This document shows positions 62,709 to 64,000 of a stretch of DNA of 64,000 nt, in pieces. Under the pieces are notes generated by a model. It was not told the DNA's origin, searched no databases, and saw only the letters and a list, made by a program, of their open reading frames with translations. A program made the position numbers and the translations under genes. The DNA is from Leptobrachium leishanense (lineage: Eukaryota; Chordata; Amphibia; Anura; Megophryidae). How positions within the stretch are numbered: the stretch's first letter is position 1; each line of letters starts with the position of its first letter. Location of the stretch: the NCBI GenBank assembly GCA_009667805.1, contig CM019063.1, positions 55,660,881 to 55,724,880 on the forward strand, in the 5' to 3' direction.

Positions 62709-64000
62709 AATGTTTTATGCCTGTATACATTTTTTTTTACTTTCCATAAGTCAGGTAAAGTGTATCGCAGGAGACATTATGACATAAAAGAACATTTCTC
62801 AAAGCTTTCTTTGATTGGCTTCAAATAATCCGAATATTTCAAGCATTCGAGTCCTGGTCGGTGAGCTGAACATTCGTATCTGATCGATAACTTCTAGCAG
62901 CCCCCGTCTACAATAAAACGCAGAATTCTTGGAGTAATTACTGTAAAATTTGGCGAATACCAAGACTTCTACAAATATATTATATACAAACTCCTTTAAA
63001 TGTGTTTATAAAGCAATAAACTCTCTGTGACGTGAGTGTAGCAGCTCTAATGAATATCATATATTTCCTGGGACGTAATACAGAAATATATGATTGTAAC
63101 CTAATACCAGCTGATCAGTGTATGGGCCAAAAGGGAACTCCGTTCCCTCCAGGGGTCAAGTCTTAAAAAAAATAAGTGTGGGAACTCACAAACATTTCTG
63201 TACATTCCGGTCTCAAAGATTACTGGGAGCCGCAGGAGCTGCAGCGCTTCTTTATGCATGAGAATGCTAATCCTCTGGCAAGCACTGAGAAATTGTCATT
63301 CCCATGATTTCCCAATGTACTTAAATCCAGGAAAAACCCTTAAATATAGACAGTTTTATAAAATTGTGCCTATATTGAATGCAGCTTCCCAGTATATCTG
63401 CCAAAAGGGAACCAAGTTCCTCCTGCTAAAAGACTGAGGGAACTGCGTTCCTGCAGGACGACCCCTGGTTCCATCTAAGAAAATAGTTTAGGACTTGCGT
63501 TCCCAAGCATTCCTGCTCAACTTGACCACTGATATAGTTATATTTAAACAGTAATAGAATATTGGAGTGTAGGTCATAAGTACGAAATGCGATGGCTGAT
63601 TGGGGGGGGGCAGAAATCTTGGTGAGTTCCCACACAAGCGTTTATAAGGACTAGACCCCTGGTTAAAGGGAACATGTCAAGAAAGAAACATCACCTTTTA
63701 TATAATATCTCAAACAGTCATTATGTCATTGTTCATAAGGAGTTATTACCGCTGGCGTGCGCCTGTTACGTTAGGGCGCGAACCCATAGAACTTATATTA
63801 ACTGAAAACTCAGGTTTAGAGGATTTTGCACAAAACGCACATATTTCATTAGCAATAACGAGCCTGTAATCAGGGATACAGTCAGTTTTTACGCTATTTA
63901 TTGTGAAATAGATAAGGGGCATTTAAAATGTCAATGTAGGAGATGAAAGAGGACTTCTTCACCCAACATTACGACACACTAGGCACACCACCTGCGCGCA
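62709..64000. other. Right edge: no gene recognised
   Basis: 63125-63200 and 63390-63650 contain mirrored gggaact/agttccc words like those at 35190-35480, probably parts of one repeat family. A G run is at 63601-63610. No convincing open frame or RNA gene. Confidence 0.4.

Overview
This is a stretch of vertebrate nuclear genome, most likely from a frog. It holds one recognisable host gene, capsl (calcyphosine-like, a small EF-hand protein), on the + strand. Four coding exons reconstruct a 208-residue protein: 3925-4061, 21502-21679, 34053-34262 and a terminal exon at 38557-38658. A second intact terminal exon lies at 51480-51581, with its own 3' splice site, the same phase and its own stop codon, so the gene appears to have two alternative last exons. 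No 5' untranslated exon or promoter was found. The frog assignment is inference from very long introns packed with hAT, PIF/Harbinger, TTAA-target, Tc1, CR1 and Gmr1-like gypsy elements; the species is not resolved.

Layout. 1-3900 holds miniature transposons and a palindromic element split by a hAT element. capsl intron 1 (4062-21501) carries a palindromic element with two nested insertions, then a 13.9-kb minus-strand Ty3/gypsy element (7151-21053, target duplication GGCAT) with integrase ahead of reverse transcriptase. That retrotransposon was invaded in its coding region by a TTAA element (10436-14287, itself carrying a hAT element with a large minisatellite) and in its 5' LTR by another TTAA-type element. 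The second invader contains a Harbinger transposon (17348-20942), which in turn contains a hAT MITE. Intron 2 begins, about a dozen bases after the splice donor, with a 54-bp satellite of roughly 110 copies arranged in a 2.3-kb higher-order block. It also holds a hAT element nested in another hAT element (29584-32086). Intron 3 and the interval between the two last exons hold three copies of one TTAA MITE, a 39-bp minisatellite, a decayed Tc1 element and a CR1 LINE fragment. Beyond 51581 are more nested MITEs, a probable solo LTR inside a minisatellite, and two weak, phase-compatible exon candidates (55332-55505 and 56308-56670) of an unrecognised gene.

Functional picture. Only capsl looks like a working host gene. 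Nearly everything else is mobile DNA or tandem repeat. The transposon genes seen (gag, pol, Harbinger transposase, Tc1 transposase, CR1 reverse transcriptase) are broken by stops or frameshifts. The Harbinger MADF-domain gene is the exception: its two exons join in frame and look intact. Many of the long open frames in the window are artefacts of tandem repeats whose unit is a multiple of three.
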